This document shows, in pieces, positions 34,010 to 45,900 of a DNA stretch of 64,000 nt. The notes under the pieces were generated by a model. The model was not told the DNA's origin, searched no databases, and saw nothing but the letters and a program-made list of their open reading frames with translations. Source of the DNA: Datnioides undecimradiatus (Eukaryota; Chordata; Actinopteri; Lobotiformes; Datnioididae). How positions within the stretch are numbered: the stretch's first letter is position 1; each line of letters starts with the position of its first letter. The translations under genes and the position numbers were made by a program. The stretch is taken from the NCBI GenBank assembly GCA_008933995.1, contig WARS01000110.1:1302001-1366000 (forward strand). The letters run 5' to 3'.

Positions 34010-34310
34010 GTGAGAGCCCTGATTTAGGAAAAACTTCAAATGCAGTCCTGGCCGCAGAGTGGCTACGAAGACAAATTATGACAACAGTACACAGATATCC
34101 GCGATGAATAAACTTCTTATTCTGTGCGTCAGGAGCAAGCATCAGCTGCTCGTAAAGAGGTCCATCAGAGCTTTTCGTGAAGGCTCTCAGACTGGGATAT
34201 GAAGCCTGGCTTGACAGTATACATATTTATTCAGTTTCTCTAATTAGCCGGTGAACGTATTTGCTGTAATGCTTCCAGACAATCTGAATAAATAATATGA
34301 AAACAAATTT
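34010..34310. promoter_or_regulatory. candidate conserved non-coding element
   Basis: Repeat-free sequence with a palindromic homeodomain site CTAATTAG (34240-34247), TATTTATTCAG and AATAAATAATATG words, and a CAGCTGCTC E-box near 34145. No coding frame. Motif-based inference. Confidence 0.25.
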
Positions 34311-36194
34311 GGACTAAGATAAAATGAACTCCAAACCATCCAAACCATTTCTACAGAACAATTTCTTCAAACAAATCCTCTTGCTCAGTGGTACCACCGA
34401 TGTCATAAATCATACCATTTACCCAATCTGGTGAATGGAATCTCAAAATATGGTCCACATGCTCCAGCCACAAGCCCTAGCCCGTACGCTAGCTTACGTT
34501 ATAATTAGTGCACACATAATACGTTGCCTGCGTCTACTTCATATTGGCCGTAAAAGCCCATTAGGGCCCGAACCACAGAGTTGCTTGATTTTATGTTTGC
34601 TTACCCTGAAATACAGTCTCGATTAACCAACATTAACGTGTTGTGCTCAATATGGTTTTTGATGTGATATGTTGTAATTTATTTTTTCTGGTGTACCCCA
34701 ATGACTTAACCTGCGTCGGTGGCTGCCAATGCTTCCCAGAGTCGCTGTCAGCGACTTGTTGCTTTCAATCACACAGCTGGAAGTACGGGCATATAAATAT
34801 ACTGCAGCCAGTTAAACCAAGTCATGAACATTGGGAAATGTCTGTGATTGTCGCTTCAGCCCTTAATCAAAACACAATATCTTGCGGCTGCATTCAGCCC
34901 GCTTTGTGGGCTACTGTCAGTGGAGGAATTGGTACCTCTCGCTCTTATTCCCTGATTTTCTTTCCTCTGTGACTTTGAAAATGAGTCCGGAATGTTCCAG
35001 AAAAAGCTTTCTAAGTTTGACAAACCTAAAATAACCACTGGCTGTTTTTGCAGTAATCCAAAATTTAGCTGTGAACATATGCATGTGCAAATATATATAT
35101 ATATGCAAATATGAGATCATGTCAAGTATGCTATGAGACTGTTAATACAATTGTCCACTGCTTTTGGACATGCCTACTGTACTATACACTGAAGGCTGAC
35201 GACCGTGTCTACCAAACCATACAGTATTAACGGTGTGTATGTTGGGTGACATAAAGCAGAGGAGGCTGGGTAGTGGAGGGGAGTTGCGGGTCTCTCTGCC
35301 TCTGTAATCTGGCCTGATTTATAGAGGCTAGCCCTGCTCTCCCCTTCCACCTCCACACTGACACACTGGGCCTCCTCTGCTGGAGACAGCCTGGCGTCCA
35401 CACAGACACACGCATGCAGACACACACACACGCACACTCTTAACACAGAAACGGCCACGCGCACAGCGGACACACAAACATACACAAGCGGGATCGTCTC
35501 TGTTGCGCAGCAGTGCACGCAACCAGACCACATGGGCCTGTTGCTTAACCAAATGAACACCAGATCCAGAAGCAGAAGGCATTTGAGCGCGCGCACGCTG
35601 TCAAAAGTAAAGCAGAATAGAGAATCCATCTACACCCAGAATTAAACTGTTTTAATTATACGATATATGAATAACGCCTCTGAGGAACTTGTCTGTTACA
35701 AAAACAAAAATATTACAAAAAATTGACATGACATGAAGGCACATACTCGACTGATGAATTCAAAATTTAAAGAAAGAAGAGCCAGAGCTCGGAATTCTCA
35801 AGCACAATGGTTAAAAACTGGCTAATTTGACTTGTTGTTGGGTGATGATGGCAACTGCACTTGACATGGTAAGATTATACTCAGAGTATAAGACAAAAGG
35901 GCCCAATAAATGTCCCAAAGCAAAGCCATCCAACTGTCATACACTTGTATTGTATAACTCAAGTACTGTAGCTTTGGCGTATATTCCTTGGGTTTGTGTA
36001 ACTCTGCAGTCAGTCACCGGTATTTAGAGTGCTTTGATTGGTGGAAAAGCATTATTTAAACTGTTTATACCATGTTGTCAGAGTCAAAGGCCAAAACCTT
36101 GACAGGACAGAAAACAAATTGAAGCCGTGCAATAAGGGATAAAAGATTCAGAGGAGACACAATATTCACATGCATTAGTCGAGACTACAACACC

Positions 36195-36196
<2 letters not shown>
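34311..36196. other. non-coding sequence, some CA-rich
   Basis: A short CA-rich patch lies near 35400-35440 and (AT)n near 35090-35103. The 151-codon minus-strand frame (35174-35629) crosses CA-rich DNA and resembles no family. Confidence 0.45.

Positions 36197-36229
<33 letters not shown>
36197..36229. repeat. (TG)n microsatellite
   Basis: A perfect TG run of about 16 units. It starts a 200-codon open frame (36198-36800) that I regard as repeat-driven at its start and unrecognised elsewhere. Confidence 0.95.
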
Positions 36230-36231
<2 letters not shown>

Positions 36232-36491
36232 CTACATGTGTGTATACTATGAATCACAGTGTATGGACAGGTGTTTACAGTGAAGCCGGGTTATCTGTCT
36301 CCATTACACCACCGCTGCTCAGACTCCCAGGGCCATTATCTACTCAGACCTGCCTAAACACACACACCCAGAGACAGGAAGCCCCACATGCTAAAGTCAA
36401 GACCCTTTACACAAGGCCATGGCGTGAGCACATAATGGGCCTTTCTGGGGTCTTGGGGCTCTTGACGCAATCCAACACCCAAACAGAGAAG

Positions 36492-36510
36492 ACACACACA
36501 CACACACACA
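36492..36510. repeat. (CA)n microsatellite
   Basis: A perfect CA run of nine units. Confidence 0.9.
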
Positions 36511-39500
36511 GAAAAAGCACCATTTCCCTCAACCACAGCTTTTCTTTGATCTGGATTAACGTCAAAACACCTTCACATACAGCGATTCATCATAACTTTG
36601 AACCTCTAAGACTCACTCAGTTCTCACTAATATTCCCTGTTGTTGTTGTGGCTAATGTTTTGAAGCAGAGCCACAATCTGGCCCAAGGTCAATTTAACAT
36701 CCTTTTACAGTGGTCAGATGTTGTGATGAAGCACAGTGAGCGAGTTCCTTATCAGTTTTTGCAAACAATGTTCTGCCGAAATCCAGTTAATCCTCTGTGA
36801 CACATGCTCTGAGTAAGATCAGATAGTACGCATGTGTGCCTAGGCTGGATTTGTGATCAAGTACACAAGCATTTACAGTTTGTTTACAGATTAGCCATTA
36901 GGCTTTAGTCATGTCACCCATTTCAGACACATGCCAGGGGTTCCTTCCTGAACGCAGGGAAGGAAAGCCCACCCTCAGATACTTGAACACTTTGAGATAT
37001 GATCTTGTTGCGATCATTAACTGATTCCAAGATTTATTTCTTCCTTATTGCAGCTTTTTCACAGTTCCTCTGCCTGCTTTGTATACAACTGCTTTACTCA
37101 CTAAATATTATTCCATTTTGACAAAATGCCTTTTGACAATTCCAACGGTCCTTACAGCCTTCAATCTATGTTCTACACCACTGACATTTATAGCTGGTGT
37201 TTTACAGAGCAGACAAACTCACATGAGCATAAAGTGTGGGAGAAGATTTGTGAACGCAGAGTTTGTCAGAAGAACAAGCACTGCTCCGGCTTGACCGGCA
37301 AACTTCTTTTACAAGCAAACATGTGACCACTAGAATAAGTAGAGAATTACGTCTTGGTTTGGCATTAGGGGAGGTGCAAATGGAATTTTGGTGATCCTGC
37401 TGTCGACATACTCCTAAAAAAAAAAAAAAAAAAAGGCATGTTCTCAGTGCCTCATTTTTTCTCATCTAGAGCAATCAAATAACCTTTATTGGAAGATGTG
37501 CTTAATTATGCTGGCATATGTTCCAAGCACTTTTAGCAGCTCTTAGTTTCTCACCATATCCTAAGGCGTGATCTGTCCTTGTAGACTACCATCTACTAGA
37601 AAGGCATAGCAGTTGGCCTTGTAGTGTTTTACATTACTGAAGAAGTTTCTCATACCTCATCTGTTTTAGGTATACTGTACAGCTCGTGTATTGCGTCATT
37701 TAAACTTGAGAGGGAATGAGAAAACATCACTGCCAAAAGACACAATGTCGCCACAAATGCAAATAACATCAACACTTTTCACACTGTTAAGGCCATTTTT
37801 TAATTTTTGTGCTGCAAGTACTCAAAGCCTGCAACCTCTCTGGCACAGAAATGTCAAAAATGCTCTTGAATATTATCTTCAAATACTGTCCAGGAGCAGT
37901 TTCAACCCAAAATATTCACATAAGCCGTCTAAAAGTCATATTGTTTGAACCCCTGCCTGTGTGGTAAGTGTGTGGGTGTGTAAACATTGTGGTAACCCCG
38001 GCCAGGTACTGTCTGGTCTGGTATATGAGGTGGTACCACCAGTCTCCCACTGTCTTTTAATTATGAGTGTGTGGTGTGTGGGGGGGGCATTTTAATGAAA
38101 ATGAGCCACATCATAAAAGCAGATTTGACCAGGTTCATCCACAGTTCAGGTTCAAGGACAGTAAACACACAGATAATGCGGACCGTACCACTCGCAAGCG
38201 CAAACAGAGTAGATAACATTAGATTACCCGAAAATGCTTTGATCCCACTGAGTTATGGGGGGGTAAATGTAGCATCAAATACAAAGACTTTACATTATTA
38301 AAGAATACAAAAAATACATAGATTTAAACATTCGTGAAGAGCGCAGAGCAGGGTGTCCTTACACTTTCCTCACCTTATCCACTTTTATTCTTCCTGTTCT
38401 GGGATCTGCCTCTGTCTAACCATACTCTTTCAACCAAACTTTCCAAAACAACAAGTTGACGTTCAAACTACTTCGCAGGGTAAGTGGCCAGCAGTGTGGA
38501 GGTGAAGGTTTGAACGTCTCTCCCAAGGCTTTTTCATTCTTTACATAATTGTTGCAATCACGTTTCATGTGGTCAACCATGTGCAGCACGATGAATGCCT
38601 TCCAGAAGAGTCTTTTAACAATATAGTCTCTACCCTCTTTCTATGATGGTTGACTTTTCACAATGTCTTCTTGGGTAGATCTTCAGAACAACCATAAACA
38701 CTTGTGGTTGGACAATATATCCTACCAATGGGTTCTTATCCACTATAACTTGGCTCTTCAGCCACTACTGGTATAAACATCTTTAGTGCATTCTAAAAAG
38801 CCAAAGATGTGTTGGCACAATGCTGAATTTGACATGCTCTTCCAAACAACAACTTCAAAACACCAAATGAAGGAGCCGCTTCTGGAGGAAAGCGGTTCTT
38901 GTTACGAGAACAGTTCACGCTATTTCCTCCTTTTATCTGTCACCTGTTTATTGAAAGAACATCCATAATATGGAGAGAACAAACAAATGATTTTCCATTT
39001 TGGTGAGTGAAAAGAGCCAACAGCATGCTAAATGCTACATGCCAGTGAATGAGATCACGACCTTGTGTATAGGAACTAAGTAGTCTTCAGAACATCAAGA
39101 CGGATGGAAGAAGGATGGAGAGACTTGGGATGGAGAGTGACAGCTCGAGTTCAGCCACCAACTAATTTTAACATCCATCCCCATCCCGCTATTAGCTCTG
39201 ATGAAGGGAGGAAAGAAAGGGGGAACCTAATCGGTGGGAAGCTGCCCAGAAGCCCCTGACCTGAAGCAGGATGAGGGCTACACTGTGTGTGTCCAGAGGG
39301 GGTCGGGGGAGAAGGCAGCATCCTGGCAGGACATTAGGGACTTGGTTCCCAGCAGTGCTAGCTACTCTTTTGCTCAGGCTCCATAACTCTCTCCCTGCTG
39401 GGTCAATGCTGCCTTCCTCCGGGGGATTCCCACTTTTTCCCAAGGCTATGCCCAGCTAGCTCTGACTCTTGCTCCTTGCCAAATGACCCAGAGTTCGGCC

Positions 39501-40880
39501 ACTTGCTTCTCTTATCTGTCCTTTCCCAGGGCTGTGGTACTCTGTCCATGTCCCCCGTCTCTGTCTGTCACCCTCTCTGTCGTCTGATGTACAGTAGCCA
39601 CTGCATCTACAGGATCGGCTTAATGATGGCCTGTCTTACTGAATTTAGCAACAGTACATGCTGCACCATGTGAGATGCAGTGTAAATGTTGATCCACACA
39701 AATAAACATATACATTTATAGACTAAAGTGTGTGTACATGAATCGCTCTGTGGGTAAAACTGGCTTTTTATCAATAAGACAATTCACTTCAAACTACAAG
39801 TCTTTATGAGATAATACACTGTTTGTCTTGATATCAAAATAAAAAAACAAGTTCTATATTTGGTTGTGTGTGTGAGTCAAAACGCTTCTTTACTATGATC
39901 GTTGTAGCTAAAGGCATCAAGTGCCAAATGAACCGTGAAAGCTGTCAGATATGTGTGTTTATGAAATCCATGAGTCAGACTGGGTGACGTTAAAAGTACA
40001 AAAAAAAGCGTAACGCACGTGAATGCAATGGGAAAGGTGTATGTAATCACATCATACACCTTTGTGTCCCCTGTCCCACAAAGGAACGGGTCCACACTTA
40101 GTACCTTGTGATGCTGCTTAGCAATAGGAATGTGGATATATGTAATTTTTCTGCTAGTGACCCCACGGTCTCTGCACTGCATTTGCACGTCAACATGCCA
40201 CTTTGCACCAGCTTCTATTAGATCCAGTTCAGCTGAAGTGAGACTATGATTTGCCGGGCTCTAATCGCCTCGACTGCAGATAGCGCCGGTGAAGCGACTG
40301 GGTCGCAGTCAAATCCCAGCTCAGAAACGAAGCTGCTGAAGTCTGCCAAGACGAACACCTGTACATTTAGAAACATAATCAGCTGCAGCGTTTTCGTTCC
40401 AAGAGACAGCGCATTCAATTGGCCTGAGAGCAGCTGTCTTAATGTGTATTTCAGGAATGAGTACTTTGACTGCTAATATCCACTTACTCCCCTTTTCAGC
40501 AACTTTTTACTGCATGTTACAGTCATTAGAGAGGATGGAGCTTGGTAAACTAAGCAAAATACAAAAGACACTACAGTGATTGAAAGGAATTGTGCAATTG
40601 GAATTCAACTTACTTAACACTGTCCATCAGTGTACCTTGGTATATAGTGCTATACTATGTTCATACTATCAGTGCCATGATACAGTAAAAAAAAAAAGCC
40701 CCATCATGCCACCATGATTACCTTTTGTCTTCATTCTGCAGGATAGAGAGAGAGAGAGAGACGGGAAAGAAAGGGGACGTGCTGTTGAGAAGTGGTGGGG
40801 CTTTCTGATAGTGGCACAGTGCTAAGATGGTCAAGTTCTCATGCTAGCTTGTGTTTACCCTGGGCTATTTCTGCACACTC
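36511..40880. other. long unique non-coding stretch
   Basis: No gene, RNA or transposon recognised. Notable small items: poly(A)19 at 37416-37434; a perfect 12-bp palindrome GGTGGTACCACC at 38029-38040; a G8 run near 38080; a GA tract near 40745-40761. A 66-codon plus-strand frame at 37126-37326 has a protein-like mix of residues but no recognised family. Confidence 0.45.
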
Positions 40881-41272
40881 ACACATACGCACAGTTTGCC
40901 CTATCATACCCTCTCCTTGTAATTTCTCATCCCTCCCCTCACACTCTCCCTCCTCTTCTCTCATCCCCCCAATTTCTTTCCCCTCTTGAGTCTGGGAGGG
41001 TTATGTGAACGGCCAAGGAGGAGGGCTGAGAAAAAGACGAGAGGAGTGTGAAAGAGGAGAGGGATGTTGTGGGGGTCATCAGTGAGTCATCATATTCCCT
41101 GGTAAGTCTGGTTGCTCGGTCTGTGTGTGTGTGTGTGTGTGTGTTCAGTTGCTACAAGTGGGTGCATATGTCTGAGTGGGTGGTGAAGTTTGCACATTCC
41201 AGTGAACAAGTGTACGTATGTATGTGTGTGTGTGTGTGGGAGTACGAGTGTGTGTTCCTGTGTGCTTGTGTG
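40881..41272. repeat. pyrimidine-rich stretch, then (TG)n tracts
   Basis: The plus strand is C/T-rich at about 40900-40987. TG runs follow at 41122-41144 and 41224-41238, with degenerate TG sequence to 41272. Confidence 0.8.
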
Positions 41273-43399
41273 TTTTAAACGTGTATTAACGGTACATCCT
41301 GTGCACATGCTACTTTCAGACTGGACAGATAACACTTTTCCTCAATCACTACCACGCTACCGCTCTTTTATTTCCTCTTTCCTGTGCAATATTTGGCTTC
41401 CAAGCTCCTTCTGGTATCTTTCCACAACTCAAGATCTGACCTCTGTGCTTAATAAACCCTGCGTCCTGCAAACCATGTTTATATAAGACTATCTGTCTGG
41501 ATTATGCTCACGAGCAATAGTTTTTTCCAGTCCAAGAAGGGTGGCACCGTTATACTGCACAGAATTCATAGGGGACATGTTTGGGCTTGACCTAAAGTAT
41601 GTAGCACAGGACCACGTCAGTGGAGACACTGGGGTTCGTGTCCACCTGATGCTAATGTTGGTCTGCAAAAAGTTAGGAAATCATTTAAACTACACAAGTT
41701 TCCATCTCATGCTACTAATCAGCATTGACTTTTTCAATGTTTAACCAACACTAAGGTGTTCCCCTACATTTAAATAGGCTGATAGTGTTTCCGGTCCAAG
41801 GAATGCAAAATGTGGAAACAAAACAAAGAAAACGGATTAAGATGATTTAAACAATGCATGCAGATAAAGTCAGTATAATGTTGAATACCAGGAAATGAAA
41901 TCTGTTGTATTTAACAATGAACACAGCTCTTATAGCTTGAAATGCTATTACTAGTTTGGCGTAACTGCATCAAACTTTCTGCTGCTGTGTTTCTTCAAAT
42001 AATGTTTCACTGATTAAAAAAAAGGCACCTCTCATTTCTGCTGATAAGACAAGTTGTGGTCAGTGAGTAGATGAACCAGATATGCAGACCACTATTCTCT
42101 AATCAGAGAGCAGAGAAGCATTTTAAAAGTGAAGGATCTCACACAGGATAGTGCCTAATCATTCAGAAGGACTTTCACGCCTTAAACTACTAAAACTACA
42201 AAAAAAAAGCAGAAATGAATGCATGCAATAGATCATTTTTCTTCTTCTGCGTGGATTAATATCCTCAGGTGAGCACTACGAAGATGATCTACACTCAAAA
42301 TAATGCAAATGATTGAAACAAAATGCCAAAAAAAATCTGTTTCAATAACGTTTTGTAACTGAAAAACAAAGTATGCATGTGCTCAAATGATCCCGAGCCA
42401 ATCAGTTTCAACCAATGACATCATAACATTGGCCCATCGATCGGCCTTCATGTTTTAGCAGCGAAGAACTGAGATTCATCAGCAAGCTAGCTAGCAACCT
42501 CGTGGTATGTCGGTACATCTATGGGCGGACGGCTCCTCAAACCCCGCTGAGGTGCTGAACACCTCCTTGATGTGATCATTCAACTCTGGATCACTTTAAC
42601 TCTCTCCGTTTGTTAAAACACACCCACGTTTTGATGTTCGTGTCCTTGAAACATTATGCTACAGCTGCTTATCCCGTTTAACTTGGACATACGTCACAAG
42701 CTACATAGTCTTGAAATGCTGCTACACCTTAGTGATTGCACAGACATCCAACGTAAGCATTTTTAGAGAAGGCACTGGGTCTCCTATAAAGCATATGTGT
42801 AAATGCAAACTAGGTGCATGGAAAGGTTATTTTGAGAGACAATGTTGGCTTTATTCAAGTGCCTCTGCAGCTCCAAAATTCCCCCTTTTACTGCTTTTCC
42901 TAAAACCCTCTGCTCGCTATCGGCCCCATCACATCCCTGTCCCATTTCTCTCTCTTTCTCAGCCTCTTTTCCTTTCATCTCTTCGCCTTCTCCTACTCTC
43001 CGCCTGCCTGAATATCTGTGTGGCCCGGCTTTGCCTCTCAACAGTAACTCAACCCATAAACAAACTGCCTTACATGCTGTAATCACAAACCCCAAACTGC
43101 CAGACATTAAAAGAGCCACGTTTCATCCCACTACAAAAAAAAACTGGGAGAGACGAGGAAGAAAAGAGAGGGAGAGCTCCAGTGATTGAGCCTCCTCCTC
43201 TTAACAGATGCGCCGTGTAGTATCAGTTTGCTAAAGTGCGACTGGGAGGAGAGATAGATAGCGATGGAAGAGGAGCATATCTTTGAGGAGTTCCACATTG
43301 CCCCGTGCTGATCAAAGTGCTCTGCAGCCTTTGTGGCTAATTGTGGGGATTATCTGTAAGTGCTTGGAAAAGATCAGCCTGGTTTTATGGGGTCGGTGT
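41273..43399. other. unique non-coding sequence
   Basis: No gene recognised. The 123- and 115-codon plus-strand frames near 42711-43189 lie over pyrimidine-rich DNA and resemble no family. A CCAAT-box cluster inside is listed separately. Confidence 0.4.
42396..42432. promoter_or_regulatory. triple CCAAT-box cluster with CRE-like site
   Basis: CCAAT occurs at 42398-42402 and 42412-42416 on the plus strand and as ATTGG at 42428-42432. A CRE-like TGACATCA lies at 42416-42423. Multiple CCAAT boxes at short spacing are typical of NF-Y-bound promoters and some transposon promoters. No TATA box or coding start was identified downstream. Confidence 0.35.
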
Positions 43400-43447
43400 C
43401 ACACACACACACACACACACACATGCACACACAAACACACACACGCA
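43400..43447. repeat. (CA)n microsatellite
   Basis: A clean CA core (43400-43423) is followed by interrupted units. Confidence 0.95.
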
Positions 43448-43644
43448 TAGAAAGAGTCTGTGCATAGGCTACTGCGTCCGGTAATCGCGGAGGAAATGCA
43501 CAACTGACCTCGGATGAATAATTCAAGTTTTTGTGTATTTGTGGAGTAAGACAATGGGAGAAAATAGGACGTAGAACCGACTGAAGAGTGAAATACTGGT
43601 TTCAGAGTGGGAAGGGATCCAGGAGACATGAAAAATCACGAGAC

Positions 43645-44190
43645 GCATGCACGCACACACAAACACACACAGAGTCAGACATATCCTGTCATCTTGATCC
43701 AGTTTCAAGGACAGTGGCGAGACTGGAAGGTTTGGAGTGCCAAACGACTTGTCAGTGTCAGTTGTAAAGCTGCCTCCCCTAAAGCCACTTCCCCCTGCTC
43801 ACACACTCACACACAGACACACACACACATACACACAAAACTGTGGTCAGCTGAGCGGAACCTAAGTGAGGTCAGGAGTAGTTTGGAAACACACGCACAC
43901 AGCTCACAAAGAGACTTTCTTTCTAGGGTTTATGAGTCTTCTCTATAGTTTGTCTGACCACAAACACACACTCTCACACACACGTACATTTACACATAGG
44001 CAGACGTACAAAAAGACTCACACAAAGCTGATATAGCGGATATGGTTTTTGTGAGGGGGAGAAGGGTGTATGGTCGGCGTCAGGTCCAAGCAATTATCCA
44101 AGTGTCCAAACCTCTTTCAGGCAGCCACGGTGGAGCCAGACAGAGCTCACACAAACACACACACACAGACACACACACACACACAGACAC
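43645..44190. repeat. series of interrupted (CA)n tracts
   Basis: CA-rich runs lie at 43645-43671, 43799-43837, 43963-43984 and 44148-44190, all in the same sense, separated by unique sequence. Confidence 0.85.
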
Positions 44191-44369
44191 CAACATAACT
44201 TTCAACTCCAACCTAGGGATTTGCCCAGCATAATTCCACTTCTATTCACCATGAGAGGTTTTACAAGGTTAGGTCCAAAATCTCTTAGCCACTGCTAACT
44301 ACAAGCGGACTACCAGCTGGCCCTCGGCCTCCAGTCTGAAAGCTCAAGTGCTTGATTCTGGCCCACTGA

Positions 44370-44562
44370 ATGGCCTTTTGGGCTCGGAGCCCTGCAGGCC
44401 GCTCCAATGAGACGAGCAGGGAAGACAATGGCGAGCGGCTAATCTTGTCTTTATGCAGCCTTTGTCTGTGAGTGGGGGGCACTTGTAGAGGCGGTGCTCA
44501 GGTAAGGCAGTGTGTCAAAGGTTAAGCTGGGAGATTCAGACATGCACACACAAGTTAATTAA
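44370..44562. promoter_or_regulatory. candidate regulatory block
   Basis: Contains a SOX-like ACAATGG (44426-44432), an OTX-like GGCTAATC near 44437, and the palindrome TTAATTAA at 44555-44562. The sequence is mostly repeat-free apart from one short CACACACA. Motif inference only. Confidence 0.25.
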
Positions 44563-45363
44563 AGTTTGTCTAAGGGGGTGAGAGTGTGTCTCGAGGAGCC
44601 CACTAGCGTTTGAGGGCTTGCCTGAGAAAGGAATGCCACCGACTTCAAAGTTGTCCGACAGCCGCCGAGTTGTTTTTAGAAAGTGCTCGTACGGATAAGA
44701 CTGGAACGGACATCTGAGCTATTGATGAACAGTTTTCTGCTACTCTGTGCGGTGAGGCGGCGCAGGTGGAAGTGTGTATTTTGGTTAGATTGGTCAATTT
44801 AAGGATAGATTGTTTTTTCTTTTTAATGAAATTATACAAAAACTGCTCTCCAGTCAGCGAGGAAGAGCAAGGACAAATTCAACTAAAACCACCTCTGCAA
44901 ATGTAGAAATGTATTATACTAGAGCTGCTATTATTAGACAACCAACAGAACTATTCTGCTAAATTATTAGTTCATTCTTTTTTTAAAGAAAAAGAAAAAA
45001 AACCCTCTTATTTGTAGCTTTTAAATCAAAAAGACAACGTCTAACAGCTTCTGGCAAACAACAGCAATGGTGACACATTGGAAAATTGGATACGACACCA
45101 TTGACAGGCAACCATGTGTTTTCTCCAGGTTTGAATTGTTGGCAAGATTTGGGATGATGTGAGGACACAACTCAAAAACAGGATATGTAAGGATAGGTCT
45201 AGCACTTTTATGCAGAAATATGTTGTATTGTACTGTAAAAAGTATAAGTCTACAAAAAAAAACTTGAGAAAGAATGATGTTTTTCCCCCTGCGGCGTTCA
45301 CCTGTCCACCAACATCTGATGGCACTTTCAGCCTTCAGCGTAAACTAATGTGGGTTTTAGAGT
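44563..45363. other. unique non-coding sequence
   Basis: Nothing recognised; short A-rich runs near 44990 and 45255. Confidence 0.4.
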
Positions 45364-45722
45364 AAAAAAAAAAAAAAAAAAAAAAAAACAAGTCGAAAAA
45401 GAAAAAAAAATGCGAACAAAAGAGTGAATGAAGAAACAGACAGCAGACGTGTAGAAGAGGAAGAAAATAACCTCGGGAGGAATATAAAAAGAGAGTAGTC
45501 TGGAGAAAAAGGATGAAGAGGAAGGAAGGAGGAAGAGGAGGAGAGAAGATGAGCAGACAGTGTCCTTTATGTATTGGCTAAGTGTCTCCCAGGGCTTTTG
45601 TAATGCTTTACACAGACCCACTTTCCAAGGTCGCCGTACGGCTGCCTGTCCAGCTGTTTTCATATTCAGTTTCAGCCTCGTTTCACTCCCTCCTGTGTGA
45701 TTTTTTTTTTTTTTTTTTTTTT
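45364..45722. repeat. poly(A)25, polypurine tract and poly(T)22
   Basis: Twenty-five A (45364-45388), then a purine-rich strand that includes 35 uninterrupted purines (45515-45549), then 22 T (45701-45722). The poly(A) and poly(T) are about 310 bp apart in opposite sense, so they could pair. No SINE body, RNA-polymerase-III boxes or target duplication were seen between them. Confidence 0.8.
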
Positions 45723-45814
45723 ATCTGTGACTGTAGGGCAGATTATTACCAGGGGGCAACAGATTACCCACAGAAAAAGACAAACAAAAAAGACAAAATA
45801 AATGAGAGGCTGCC

Positions 45815-45900
45815 AAGATTTTAATCCTGATTAGGATGGGGGAGCCGGGAAAGAATTCATGCAAATGTGCAGCCATAAAAGCCTCTCCGAGTTACCATCT
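45815..45900. promoter_or_regulatory. candidate enhancer with octamer and homeodomain sites
   Basis: TAATCCTGATTAGGAT (45822-45837) holds an OTX-type TAATCC and a second homeodomain core. An exact octamer ATGCAAAT follows at 45859-45866 and CCATAAAA (CDX/HOX-type) at 45873-45880. Three different developmental factor sites in about 60 bp of repeat-free DNA is suggestive, not proof. Confidence 0.3.

Noticed and set aside
36198-36800. 200-codon plus-strand open frame
   Set aside because: It begins inside a (TG)n tract and crosses a (CA)n tract. The repeat-free tail resembles no known protein and no splice structure supports it.
37126-37326. 66-codon plus-strand frame with aromatic and cysteine residues
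   Set aside because: Balanced composition drew attention, but no family is recognised and an overlapping frame of similar length is also open.
45364-45722. Poly(A) and poly(T) pair as ends of a retroposon
   Set aside because: No target-site duplication, no polymerase-III boxes and no recognisable body lie between or beside the tracts.
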